From the NCBI RefSeq assembly GCF_001598415.1, contig NZ_BCYX01000001.1, positions 1 to 64,000 of the forward strand: a stretch of 64,000 nt of DNA, read 5' to 3'. Positions 1 through 9,586 of this stretch are shown here, piece after piece. The notes beneath the pieces were generated by a model, which was not told the DNA's origin, ran no database searches, and saw only the letters and a program-made list of their open reading frames with translations. The DNA is from Sphingomonas mali NBRC 15500 (GTDB lineage: Bacteria > Pseudomonadota > Alphaproteobacteria > Sphingomonadales > Sphingomonadaceae). The position numbers and the translations under genes were made by a program. Every line of letters starts with the position of its first letter. Positions within the stretch are counted from its first letter, which is position 1.

Positions 1-96
1 GGGAGGGTGAGGGTCTTCTTACTTCTTCTGTTTCGGCACACGCTTGGAAGAAGAAAGAAGACCCTCACCCAACCCTCTCCCGTAAACGGGAGAGGG
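1..96. repeat. Two inverted repeats, REP-like palindromic element
   Basis: Bases 5-20 (GGGTGAGGGTCTTCTT) pair with 56-70 (AGAAGACCCTCACCC), and bases 73-81 (CCCTCTCCC) pair perfectly with 88-96 (GGGAGAGGG) across a 6-base loop. Such CCCTC/GAGGG palindromes are typical extragenic repeats in sphingomonad and caulobacter genomes. The 3' hairpin may also terminate transcription entering from the left. The left border is cut by the window edge. Confidence 0.6.
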
Positions 97-116
97 CTTA
101 AAACGGGGAGGGCTTT

Positions 117-779
117 ATGTTCATCGGTCACTATGCGCCGGCCTTCGCGGCGGCGACATCGCCCAAATCGCCGCGGCTCGGCGCCTTGTTCGTCGCCGCG
201 CAATTGGTCGACATCGCATTCTTCAGTTTCCTGATCCTGGGCGTCGAGAAGATGCGGATGCTGCCCGGCGCGACGGTGATGAACGCCATGGACCTGTACG
301 ACATGCCCTGGACGCACAGCCTGGCCGGCGCGATCGGCTGGGGCGTACTGTTCGCGATTGTGGTGCGGTTACTGCGCGGCAGCTGGACCGCCGGCCTGAT
401 CGGCGGTGCGGTGGTGGTCTCACACTGGCTGATCGACCTGCTGGTCCATCGCCCCGACCTCACGCTCGCCGGAAGCCCGCCCAAGCTCGGGCTTGGCCTT
501 TGGAACCATCCCTGGATCGAAATCCCGCTGGAGCTCGCCTTCGCGTTCGGCGGGCTGTGGTTCTTCGTCAGCCGGACGCGAGCGATCGGCACGATGGGCA
601 GATGGTCGCCTTGGGCGCTGGCTGTCGGCATGGCGGTGCTCCAGGCAGTCAACTGGACCACGCCGCAGCCAAGTGAGGCCGGCCCTGCCCCGGCGTCCAC
701 TGGCTGGCTGGGATTGTTCGCTTATGCCGTGCTCGCTCTGCTCGCCTGGTGGGTGGCGCGGACGCGACGTTTGGCGTAG
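117..779 (+). CDS. Membrane protein resembling YdjM/DUF457-type putative hydrolases
   Basis: A 220-aa inner-membrane protein with about five hydrophobic segments. It opens with GHYAPA and carries spaced polar motifs inside or next to the membrane, THSL near residue 62 and SHWLIDLLVHRPD near residue 102. This His/Asp layout is seen in the YdjM/DUF457 group of membrane-bound proteins that are predicted, but not proven, to be metal-dependent hydrolases. The start is the ATG after GGGGAGGGCTTT. It sits 27 bp before an MFS gene and could be co-transcribed with it. Substrate unknown; the family link is by eye only. Confidence 0.6.
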   Translation: MFIGHYAPAFAAATSPKSPRLGALFVAAQLVDIAFFSFLILGVEKMRMLPGATVMNAMDLYDMPWTHSLAGAIGWGVLFAIVVRLLRGSWTAGLIGGAVVVSHWLIDLLVHRPDLTLAGSPPKLGLGLWNHPWIEIPLELAFAFGGLWFFVSRTRAIGTMGRWSPWALAVGMAVLQAVNWTTPQPSEAGPAPASTGWLGLFAYAVLALLAWWVARTRRLA

Positions 780-806
780 CCCATCCCCAAAATCGGGGAG
801 AACCGG

Positions 807-2033
807 ATGTCGCTGGTCGCAGAGCTCAAGGGACTGAATCGCAAGCAGGTCCATTCGATCTGGGCAAGCTATCTCGGCTGGACGCTCGATGCGTTCGACT
901 TCTTCCTGTTGGTCTTCATGCTCTCGGCGATCGCCAAGGAATATGGCACCGACATCAAGACGGTGTCGGAAGCGACCTTCCTGACGCTCGCCGCGCGACC
1001 GTTCGGCGCGTTCGTGTTCGGGTGGATGGCCGATCGATTCGGGCGGCGGCCGATCATGATGATCGTGATCCTGTTATTCTCGCTCTTCTCGTTCGCCTCG
1101 GCCTTCGCCTGGTCACTGGCCAGCCTGTTCGTGATCCGCACCCTGTTCGGCTTCTGCATGGGCGGCGAATGGGGAATCGGGGCCAGCCTGGTGATGGAGT
1201 CGATCCCCATCAAGCTGCGCGGTCCCGTCTCCGGCCTACTGCAATCGGGCTATCCGACCGGCTATTTCCTCGCGAGCCTGATCTATTTCCTGCTGTTCGA
1301 CACGATCGGCTGGCGCGGCATGTTCATGGTCGGCATCGCCCCCGCTATCCTGGTCTTCCTGATCCGGATGCATGTCGAGGAGAGTCCGGCTTTCGAAAAA
1401 CGCCGCCACGAACGGCCGGCCAACCCACTCCGCGAGCTCAGGAAGCATTGGAAGATTGCGCTCTATGTCGTTGTATTGATGACGGCGTTCAACTTCTTCA
1501 GCCACGGCACGCAGGACATGTATCCGACCTTCCTCGAGAAACAGCACAAGTTCGATACGCACATGGTCGGCCTGCTGGCGATGGTCGGTAATGCTGGTGC
1601 GATCGTCGGAGGCATTTCAGTCGGAATTTGGTCTGAGCGAATCGGCCGCAAACGCGCGATCATCATCGGCAGCCTGCTGGCGTTGCCCGTGATCCCGCTC
1701 TGGGCGTTCAGTGCGACTCCATTGATGCTCGGACTCGGCGCCTTCCTCATCCAGATCGCGGTGCAGGGCGCGTGGGGTATCGTGCCCGTGCATCTCAACG
1801 AGCTATCGCCGCCCCTGGTGCGCGGCATGTTTCCCGGATTCGCCTATCAGCTTGGCAATCTGATCGCATCGCGCAACCTGCCGATCCAGGCCTCGATCGC
1901 GCAGAGCCATGGCGGCAATTTCGGGCTGGCCATGGCGATCGTCGCGGGCATCACGGTGGTCGTACTGGTGGCGTGGACCGCGATCGGGCCCGAGCGCACC
2001 GACGTGGATTTTCTGACGGAGAAGACGAATTGA
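807..2033 (+). CDS. MFS transporter, NanT/AAHS-like metabolite:H+ symporter
   Basis: A 408-aa major facilitator protein with 12 predicted membrane helices. The first helix has the DAFDFFLLV signature, and the helix 2-3 loop has GWMADRFGRRP, the MFS A motif; a second copy (SERIGRKRA) follows the central loop. This pattern fits the sialic acid/aromatic acid:proton symporter group that imports organic acids or sugar acids. RBS GGGGAGA lies 8 bases before the ATG. Its stop codon overlaps the TTG start of the next gene (TTGA), so the two are translationally coupled. Substrate cannot be read from sequence. Confidence 0.85.
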   Translation: MSLVAELKGLNRKQVHSIWASYLGWTLDAFDFFLLVFMLSAIAKEYGTDIKTVSEATFLTLAARPFGAFVFGWMADRFGRRPIMMIVILLFSLFSFASAFAWSLASLFVIRTLFGFCMGGEWGIGASLVMESIPIKLRGPVSGLLQSGYPTGYFLASLIYFLLFDTIGWRGMFMVGIAPAILVFLIRMHVEESPAFEKRRHERPANPLRELRKHWKIALYVVVLMTAFNFFSHGTQDMYPTFLEKQHKFDTHMVGLLAMVGNAGAIVGGISVGIWSERIGRKRAIIIGSLLALPVIPLWAFSATPLMLGLGAFLIQIAVQGAWGIVPVHLNELSPPLVRGMFPGFAYQLGNLIASRNLPIQASIAQSHGGNFGLAMAIVAGITVVVLVAWTAIGPERTDVDFLTEKTN

Positions 2034-2368
2034 AGGCGACGATCTGGCATAACCCGCGCTGTTCGAAATCACGCGAGACGCTGGCGATCCTGCAGGCGAC
2101 GCCCGGCATCGAGGTCGAGATTGTCGAATATCTCAAGCACCCGCCGTCGCGGGACGAGTTGGCCGCGCTTTATGCCGCGGCCGGGATGACCCCGCGCGAG
2201 GGGCTGCGCAAAGCCGAGGATGGCGCCAAGGCGCTCAAACATGCCGACGACGATGCGATCCTCGACGCGATGGCCGCCGATCCGATCCTGATCGAACGCC
2301 CGCTGGTTGAAACGCCCAAGGGCGTGCGGTTGGGACGGCCACCCGAAAAGGTCCGCGAGATCCTCTGA
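2030..2368 (+). CDS. arsC: Arsenate reductase, glutaredoxin-type (ArsC family)
   Basis: A 112-aa thioredoxin-fold protein that would reduce arsenate to arsenite with glutathione/glutaredoxin. It has the N-terminal HNPRCSKSR motif with the catalytic cysteine at residue 11, followed by the RPLV segment and later arginines that bind the oxyanion in classical ArsC. The start is a TTG overlapping the stop of the preceding MFS gene, with GGAGAAG just upstream. No arsR or arsenite efflux gene is nearby, so a general redox role is also possible. A second, YffB/Spx-type relative lies at 15769-16116. Confidence 0.85.
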   Translation: MKATIWHNPRCSKSRETLAILQATPGIEVEIVEYLKHPPSRDELAALYAAAGMTPREGLRKAEDGAKALKHADDDAILDAMAADPILIERPLVETPKGVRLGRPPEKVREIL

Positions 2369-2439
2369 TCGCAGAACGTTCAGGCCTCATTTAGGCGATC
2401 GGGCGCACGCTTCGGGCTATAAAGTCAGGGAGGGAAGCC

Positions 2440-2922
2440 ATGACGCCGTTGTTGCTCGCCGTATTCCTGATGGCTGCCGACGGTCCGCCGCCGGTCAATC
2501 CGCAGATCGATTATCAGGGATTCCAACGACTCGCGGCGCGAGTCTCGCCCGAGCGCGCAAAACGCCGCATCACGCTCATGCGCTTCATGCAGATGGCCGC
2601 GACGGGCGGGGCGATCATTCTCGACGCACGATCGGCCGATGCATTCGCGCAGGGGCATATCGCTGGGGCGATCAACCTGCCGCTGACCGATTTCACCGCG
2701 CCGGCGCTCGCCGCAGCCCTGCCTGACCGTAACCAGCCGATCCTGATCTACTGCAACAACAATTTCTCGAACGACCGGCCACCCGTGATGCTCAAGTCGG
2801 CCGCGGTGTCGCTCAACATCCAGACCTATATCAACCTGGCCGCTTACGGGTATCGCAACGTCTACGAACTCGGCGAGACCGTGGATTTCGATGACCCGAA
2901 AGTGAACTGGATAAAAGGCTGA
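2440..2922 (+). CDS. Exported rhodanese-like protein
   Basis: A 160-aa protein with a short hydrophobic N-terminus (likely signal peptide or anchor) and a rhodanese fold: ILDARSADAFAQGHIAGAINLP near residues 64-88 is the usual CH2A region. The presumed catalytic cysteine lies in IYCNNNFSNDRP; the distance from Cys to the next Arg is seven residues, longer than the five-residue loop of ordinary sulfurtransferases, so activity is uncertain. RBS GGGAGG precedes the ATG. It is convergent with the next gene. Substrate unknown. Confidence 0.75.
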   Translation: MTPLLLAVFLMAADGPPPVNPQIDYQGFQRLAARVSPERAKRRITLMRFMQMAATGGAIILDARSADAFAQGHIAGAINLPLTDFTAPALAAALPDRNQPILIYCNNNFSNDRPPVMLKSAAVSLNIQTYINLAAYGYRNVYELGETVDFDDPKVNWIKG

Positions 2923-2926
2923 CGCC

Positions 2927-2958
2927 GGGCGCGCGCAGCCGATCGGCCACACGCGCCC
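2927..2958. terminator. GC-rich hairpin between convergent genes
   Basis: GGGCGCG at 2927-2933 pairs with CGCGCCC at 2952-2958, in the 43-bp gap between two convergent genes. There is no clear U-tract, so it may be a bidirectional transcription stop or only a folded spacer. Confidence 0.4.
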
Positions 2959-2965
2959 GCGATCG

Positions 2966-3601
2966 TCAGTTCGAGGTGGTCGTGACGGTCGTCTTCGTCT
3001 TGACCGTCGCTGGCGCCGCCCTCCGGACGACGTGACGTCTGGTCACCACGCGCTTGCGCGGAGCCGCCTTGGTAACGACCTTGGTTGCCGGCGAGACCGT
3101 TTCGGTGGTTATCGTCGTGCTGGTCGGCACGGGCGGTGGCGGCGCGGCGATGACTACCGGTGCCGGCGGCGGCGCGTTGCGCGCCGCATTGGCGTCGGCT
3201 TCAGCAGCAGCAGCGCGGGCATTGGCGTCGGCCGCCGATCGCGCGGCGTCCGCGGCAGCGGCCTCGGCCGCCTGCTTGTCGTCTCGGGCGCGCGCGAGTT
3301 TGGCGCGCTGCGCCTCGCCCAGCGCCTGATCGGCGAGCGTCGACGCGCGGTTGGCGTCGGCGATCGCGTCGGTCTTCTTATCGCGCGCCAAATCCTCCTG
3401 CGCGGTGCGCAATGCCCCTTGCGCCTCGGCGAGCAACCGGGGCACCTCTCCCGCGGCGCCGACCTTACCGGCGGCATCGACCTTGGCCTGCGCGGCGGCA
3501 ACGGCCTCTCGCGCCCGGTCCTTCTTCCCCTGCCCAAATGCCGGCGGCACGGCTATTAGTGCGACCCCGGATACGCACGCCAGAATGGTTGGGAAACGCA
3601 T
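2966..3601 (-). CDS. Exported Ala-rich coiled-coil protein, DUF4398-like
   Basis: A 211-aa protein with an N-terminal signal peptide ending near AFGQG, then a long Ala/Asp/Lys-rich helical region (about residues 25-130) that looks like a coiled coil of the DUF4398 type, and a Pro/Thr-rich basic tail. The start at 3601 is chosen because AGGAGAG precedes that ATG; upstream in-frame codons have no RBS. A near-perfect EcfG promoter lies 30 bases upstream, suggesting a periplasmic or envelope protein made in the general stress response. Function unknown. Confidence 0.75.
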   Translation of the reverse strand: MRFPTILACVSGVALIAVPPAFGQGKKDRAREAVAAAQAKVDAAGKVGAAGEVPRLLAEAQGALRTAQEDLARDKKTDAIADANRASTLADQALGEAQRAKLARARDDKQAAEAAAADAARSAADANARAAAAEADANAARNAPPPAPVVIAAPPPPVPTSTTITTETVSPATKVVTKAAPRKRVVTRRHVVRRAAPATVKTKTTVTTTSN

Positions 3602-3631
3602 GTTACTCTCCTGTTCATGGAACCGCCGCAC

Positions 3632-3657
3632 AACGATCGTTACGATGGGGTTGTTCC
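3632..3657 (-). promoter_or_regulatory. EcfG-type general stress promoter
   Basis: On the minus strand GGAAC (3657-3653) is separated by 17 bases from CGTT (3635-3632). This is the consensus of promoters read by EcfG/ECF15 sigma factors in alphaproteobacteria. It points at the DUF4398-like gene starting at 3601. Confidence 0.65.
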
Positions 3658-3710
3658 GAAACGGTCTGGATGGGTGACGGATGCGGCCGAGGCCGCTAAG
3701 GGCGTGCGGC

Positions 3711-5920
<2,210 letters not shown>

Positions 5921-5927
<7 letters not shown>

Positions 5928-5956
5928 TTGGGCGTCTGATTGGGCGCCTGATCCGG
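5921..5956 (+). repeat. Three tandem 12-bp repeats over the purL stop codon
   Basis: CGTCTGATTGGG occurs at 5921-5932 and again at 5933-5944, followed by the variant CGCCTGATCCGG at 5945-5956 and a more decayed fourth copy (CACCCGATCGGC). The first copy contains the purL TGA. Loss or gain of units leaves the encoded protein intact. Confidence 0.7.
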
Positions 5957-6022
5957 CACCCGATCGGCGGCTGGTCGCGTGGGACTGTTGTAGTACAGCA
6001 GGTTGGTGATAGCGTCGGCGTC

Positions 6023-6469
6023 ATGGCATCGCCCGACGCTTCGTCTTCGCACCCCAATGCGGCTCCAGCGGGCTATTCGGGAACCCCGCTGGCGAAGAAG
6101 TTGTCGCTCGCGCCAGGCATGCGTGCCTGGTTCCATGCCGTGCCCGATAGCGTGCGCGCGGAGATCGATCTCGCCGCGATCGGCGTTATCGACCTGGATG
6201 CTCCGCTCGAGGGCCTCGACGCCGCGCACCTGTTCGTCACCGAATGCGCCGAGTTGGAACGGCTGATCGCCCAGCTGCGCACCATGATCGCCCCGGCCGG
6301 ACAGATTTGGGTGTCGTGGCCCAAAAAGGCCGCCAAGGTTCCGACCGACATCACCGAGGACGTGATCCGCACCGTGGCACTGCCGACCGGGCTGGTCGAC
6401 GTGAAGGTGTGCGCGGTCGACGCAATCTGGTCGGGGCTCAAATTGGTGATACGCCGCGAATTGCGGTGA
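6023..6469 (+). CDS. DUF3052 family protein
   Basis: A 148-aa soluble protein. After about 15 variable residues it has the GYSGTPLAKKL opening, the central WVSWPKKAAKVPTDITED block and the DVKVCAVDAIWSGLKLVIRR end that define DUF3052. No catalytic chemistry is established for the family. It follows purL by 95 bp, and a membrane-protein pair follows 13 bp downstream. Function unknown. Confidence 0.8.
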   Translation: MASPDASSSHPNAAPAGYSGTPLAKKLSLAPGMRAWFHAVPDSVRAEIDLAAIGVIDLDAPLEGLDAAHLFVTECAELERLIAQLRTMIAPAGQIWVSWPKKAAKVPTDITEDVIRTVALPTGLVDVKVCAVDAIWSGLKLVIRRELR

Positions 6470-6482
6470 AACAGGGAGAGGG

Positions 6483-6920
6483 ATGATGGGAACCGGCCGT
6501 AAGATTCTGCTGGCGACATTGGTCGCCGGCACGCTCGATATCCTGTCGGCGTGCGTCTACACGCTGATTGCCGGGCGAGCGCCGATCAACATGCTCAAGG
6601 GGCTGGCGAGCGCCATCCTGGGCGACGGCGCGGTCAAGGGCGGGCCCGGCGTGGCTTTGGTCGGGCTATTGCTGCATTTCGCGATCATGGCGGTGATGGC
6701 GGCGTTCTTCGTGATCGTCGCCGATCGTACGCCAATCCTCAAGTCACGCTGGCTGATCGCGGGTATCGCTTACGGCATCGGACTATGGGCGGTGATGAGC
6801 CTGATCGTCTTGCCGCTGCGCTTCGGCTGGCACCCGTTCACGGCGTTGGGGCTGGCCGAGCAGTTCTTCAGCCATAACGTTCTGGTGGGCATCCCGATCG
6901 CCTGGTTCGCGAAACGGTGA
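6483..6920 (+). CDS. Small four-helix membrane protein of unknown function
   Basis: A 145-aa inner-membrane protein with four predicted transmembrane helices (about residues 8-28, 55-78, 90-112, 122-142). RBS GGGAGAGGG lies directly before two consecutive ATGs. Its stop overlaps the GTG start of the DUF418 gene (GTGA), so the two are probably one operon. No catalytic motif is visible; sphingomonad relatives are known only as membrane proteins. Confidence 0.65.
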   Translation: MMGTGRKILLATLVAGTLDILSACVYTLIAGRAPINMLKGLASAILGDGAVKGGPGVALVGLLLHFAIMAVMAAFFVIVADRTPILKSRWLIAGIAYGIGLWAVMSLIVLPLRFGWHPFTALGLAEQFFSHNVLVGIPIAWFAKR

Positions 6921-8200
6921 TCGACCCGCCGGCGAGCGACGGCGCGGCCGTGCCGCTACGGCTGCGCACGCTCGACGCAGTGCGTGGGGTCGCGGTGATG
7001 GGCATCTTGCTGCTCAACATCATCGATTTCGCGATGCCCGGCTATGCCGAGATCGACCCCAGCTTCTACGGCGGGTCGACCGGCGCAAATTGGTGGGAAT
7101 GGGCGATCGCCTATGCGATTGGCGACGGCAAGTTTCGCGGGCTGTTCACGATGATGTTCGGTGCCTCGACCCTGCTGATCGCCGACCGCGCATTGCTGAG
7201 CGGCCAGCGGCCGGCCAAGGTCCATTATGCCCGGATGGCGACCTTGTTCGTGTTCGGCATGGTCCACGCTTATCTGATCTGGGCGGGCGACATTCTAGTG
7301 CTCTACGCGCTGACTGGGATGATCGCGTTCGTCGGTTGGCGCGTACGGCCGCGGATGCTGGTGACGATCGGCATGTTGCTGCTGGCGTTCAAGTTGGCCG
7401 ATGGACTGGTCGCCTATCAGCATCTCGAGACCGCGCGCGTGGCCTCGATCCAGCCAAATCCCGATCCGACCCTGGCCGCCGACTGGCGCGCGTTCCGGCA
7501 GCAATCCGACCCGCAGCGCGACGGCATCGCGCGCGAACTGGCAGGCTATCGCGGATCCTATAGTGACGCGCTCAAGGTGCGGACGCAGACCGCAATCTTC
7601 TTCCAGACGATCGTCAACCGCATCGCCTTCATCGACACGCTGGCGTTGATGCTGATCGGCATGGCGCTGTTCCGCTGGGGATTCTTCTCCGGCGCCTGGT
7701 CGCGGCGCGCTTATTGGCTGACGGCGGCCGCCGTGCCGCTGGCCTGGGCGGCCTATGTTCCGCTGGTCGGCTGGCTCGATGCGACGCATTGGGCGCCGCT
7801 GACGATGATCGCGACCGAGGCGATCCAGCTCAGCTTGCTGCGGCCCTGGCTCAGCCTGGGCTATGCCGCCTTGGTCATCCTGTTCGTGCAATCGGGGCGC
7901 CTGCCTTGGCTGGCGGATCGCTTCGCCGCCACGGGAAGGATGGCGTTTTCCAATTATCTCGGCACCTCGATCGTCTGCACCTTGATCTTCAATGGCTATG
8001 GCCTGGGCTGGTACGGCTATCTGCAGCGCTGGCAGTGCCTGATCGTCGTCGCCGGGATGTGGCTGTTGATGCTCGCCTGGTCGAAGCCGTGGCTCGATCG
8101 ATTCGCCTATGGTCCGTTCGAATGGCTGTGGCGCAGTGCGGCGCGCGGACAATGGCAACCGTTCCGACGCACGGGGCAAGTTGCAAACGTGTCGCAATAG
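6917..8200 (+). CDS. DUF418 (YeiB-like) membrane protein
   Basis: A 427-aa polytopic protein. The N-terminal segment LDAVRGVAVMGILLLNI (about residues 17-33) and the C-terminal GRMAFSNYLGTSIV region are hallmarks of DUF418/YeiB proteins, which are related to integral-membrane acyltransferases. The start is a GTG inside the stop of the preceding gene. An 8+8 palindrome, a possible iron-regulator site, spans its stop codon. No experimentally fixed function. Confidence 0.8.
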   Translation: MIDPPASDGAAVPLRLRTLDAVRGVAVMGILLLNIIDFAMPGYAEIDPSFYGGSTGANWWEWAIAYAIGDGKFRGLFTMMFGASTLLIADRALLSGQRPAKVHYARMATLFVFGMVHAYLIWAGDILVLYALTGMIAFVGWRVRPRMLVTIGMLLLAFKLADGLVAYQHLETARVASIQPNPDPTLAADWRAFRQQSDPQRDGIARELAGYRGSYSDALKVRTQTAIFFQTIVNRIAFIDTLALMLIGMALFRWGFFSGAWSRRAYWLTAAAVPLAWAAYVPLVGWLDATHWAPLTMIATEAIQLSLLRPWLSLGYAALVILFVQSGRLPWLADRFAATGRMAFSNYLGTSIVCTLIFNGYGLGWYGYLQRWQCLIVVAGMWLLMLAWSKPWLDRFAYGPFEWLWRSAARGQWQPFRRTGQVANVSQ

Positions 8201-8208
8201 TATTGCGA
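8192..8208. promoter_or_regulatory. Palindrome upstream of bfd-bfr, possible Fur-type box
   Basis: TCGCAATA, G, TATTGCGA is a perfect 8+8 palindrome with a one-base centre. It lies 56 bases before the bfd start and ends 3 bases into the flank of a second inverted repeat (8203-8214 against 8228-8239). Position before an iron-storage pair and Fur-like symmetry suggest iron control; the identity of the binding protein is a guess. Confidence 0.45.
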
Positions 8209-8263
8209 ATCGATCTCACTATCGCTAACTCGATCGCAACGAGCGCGAGGGATAATCGGTCTC

Positions 8264-8434
8264 ATGATGGTGTGCGTCTGCAATGCGATCCGCGAACGCG
8301 AAGTGCGCGAGGCCGCGCGCAACGGGTCGATGACGGCGTGTCAGGCCTATCGCTCGCTCGGCCGTCAGCCGAAATGCGGTCAGTGCGTGCCGTTCGCGCG
8401 GTCCATTATCGATGATGAGCGCGCTGCTGCGTAG
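8264..8434 (+). CDS. bfd: Bacterioferritin-associated ferredoxin Bfd
   Basis: A 56-aa [2Fe-2S] protein, too short for many gene callers. The four cluster cysteines are present as CVC (residues 4 and 6) and CGQC (38 and 41), with the VCNAIRE opening typical of Bfd. It passes electrons to bacterioferritin heme to release stored iron. It starts at tandem ATGs (8264 or 8267) after GAGGG and lies 105 bp before bfr, its functional partner. Confidence 0.9.
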   Translation: MMVCVCNAIREREVREAARNGSMTACQAYRSLGRQPKCGQCVPFARSIIDDERAAA

Positions 8435-8539
8435 CGTTCGCAACTCGAGAAAAACCGCAGAAATCCGCCATTTTTTGGACTTTTTCCGACGGAGCCGGCA
8501 GTCTATAGTCGCGCCCGAAGAACAATGAAGGGCAAGACT

Positions 8540-9028
8540 ATGAAGGGCGATCCGCAGGTCATCGATTTCCTGAATACCGCGCTCAAGAACGAACTGACCG
8601 CGATCAACCAATATTGGCTGCATTACCGCCTGCTCGATCATTGGGGCGTGCAGAAGCTGGCCGAGTTCGAGCGCCACGAATCGATCGACGAGATGAAGCA
8701 TGCCGACTGGCTGTCGGAGCGCATCCTGTTCCTTGACGGCCTGCCCAATTTCCAGCTGCTCGGGCGCCTCCGCATCGGCGAGACGGTCGAAGAGGTGTTG
8801 AAGTCGGACCTCGAGCTCGAAATGGAGGCGTTGCCGCTGCTGCGCGACGCAATCGAACATTGCGAGAAAGTGCGCGATTATGTCAGCCGCGACCTGTTCC
8901 GCCGGATCCTCGACAGCGAGGAGGAACATGTCGATACGCTCGAGCGCCAGTTCGACATGATCGAGCGGATGGGGCTGGAGAATTACATCCAGCTCAACGC
9001 GAAATCAGCGGAAGAAAGCGAAAGCTGA
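8540..9028 (+). CDS. bfr: Bacterioferritin
   Basis: A 162-aa four-helix iron-storage subunit that forms a 24-mer shell and oxidises Fe(II) at a di-iron centre. Ligands Glu18, Glu51 and His54, the heme ligand Met52, and the later EEEHV motif are all in place when ATG 8540 (MKGDPQ) is used as start, which matches family numbering exactly; AAGGG lies 7 bases before it. An in-frame ATG at 8525 is less likely. It follows bfd and would act with it in iron homeostasis. Confidence 0.95.
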   Translation: MKGDPQVIDFLNTALKNELTAINQYWLHYRLLDHWGVQKLAEFERHESIDEMKHADWLSERILFLDGLPNFQLLGRLRIGETVEEVLKSDLELEMEALPLLRDAIEHCEKVRDYVSRDLFRRILDSEEEHVDTLERQFDMIERMGLENYIQLNAKSAEESES

Positions 9029-9035
9029 CCGACAG

Positions 9036-9446
9036 TCAGATGGCGCGGCGGCCGAAGGCGGTGGGGCGGCGTTCGACCAGCGGGTTGGCCTCGCGTTCGA
9101 GCATCGCGAGCGTCGCTTCGAAGGTCGGGCGCAGCTTGACGACATGTTCCAGCGCCTGGTCGGGCGCATCGCGCGTTTCCACGCACTGGCGCCCGATGAC
9201 TTCGATGGCTTCGGCGATCGCCGCGAGTTGCTCCGCCCCGAACTGACGCGACTCGCCCTTCAGCGTGTGCGCCGGCAGCACGATCGCGGCGGCATTGCCG
9301 GCGCGCATCGCGTCCTCGATCGCTGCGACCGATTTGACGCCATCTTCCTTGAAATAGCCGAGAATGCGGACGAACCCGGCGCCGAGCTCGCTTCGGGCCG
9401 CCTGAAAAGCGCTCCAGTCCACTATTTGCCCGCTATCGATCGTCAC
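9036..9446 (-). CDS. Histidine phosphotransfer (Hpt) domain protein
   Basis: A 136-aa single-domain helical protein with the Hpt signature AHTLKGESRQFGA; the phospho-accepting histidine would be residue 60. Such proteins shuttle phosphate between hybrid kinases and response regulators. The start is set at GTG 9446 because GGAGG sits 5 bases upstream and the protein then begins just before the domain; an ATG at 9569 would add 41 unlike residues. No kinase or regulator gene is adjacent. It is convergent with bfr. Confidence 0.8.
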   Translation of the reverse strand: MTIDSGQIVDWSAFQAARSELGAGFVRILGYFKEDGVKSVAAIEDAMRAGNAAAIVLPAHTLKGESRQFGAEQLAAIAEAIEVIGRQCVETRDAPDQALEHVVKLRPTFEATLAMLEREANPLVERRPTAFGRRAI

Positions 9447-9586
9447 CACGTCCTCCACCCGTATCGGCACGCCCCCGCTGCCCCGATGTGTCCGATGTAG
9501 CTGGCGCAGGTAAACGACCGGTTGACGGAATTCGCAGCCGTCAGCCTCTAAGATCTTGGAGCCGTGCAACTTTCACGAAATTATGT

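Noticed and set aside
2030..2368. A full arsenic resistance operon
   Set aside because: Only arsC is present; no arsR, arsB/acr3 or arsA nearby.
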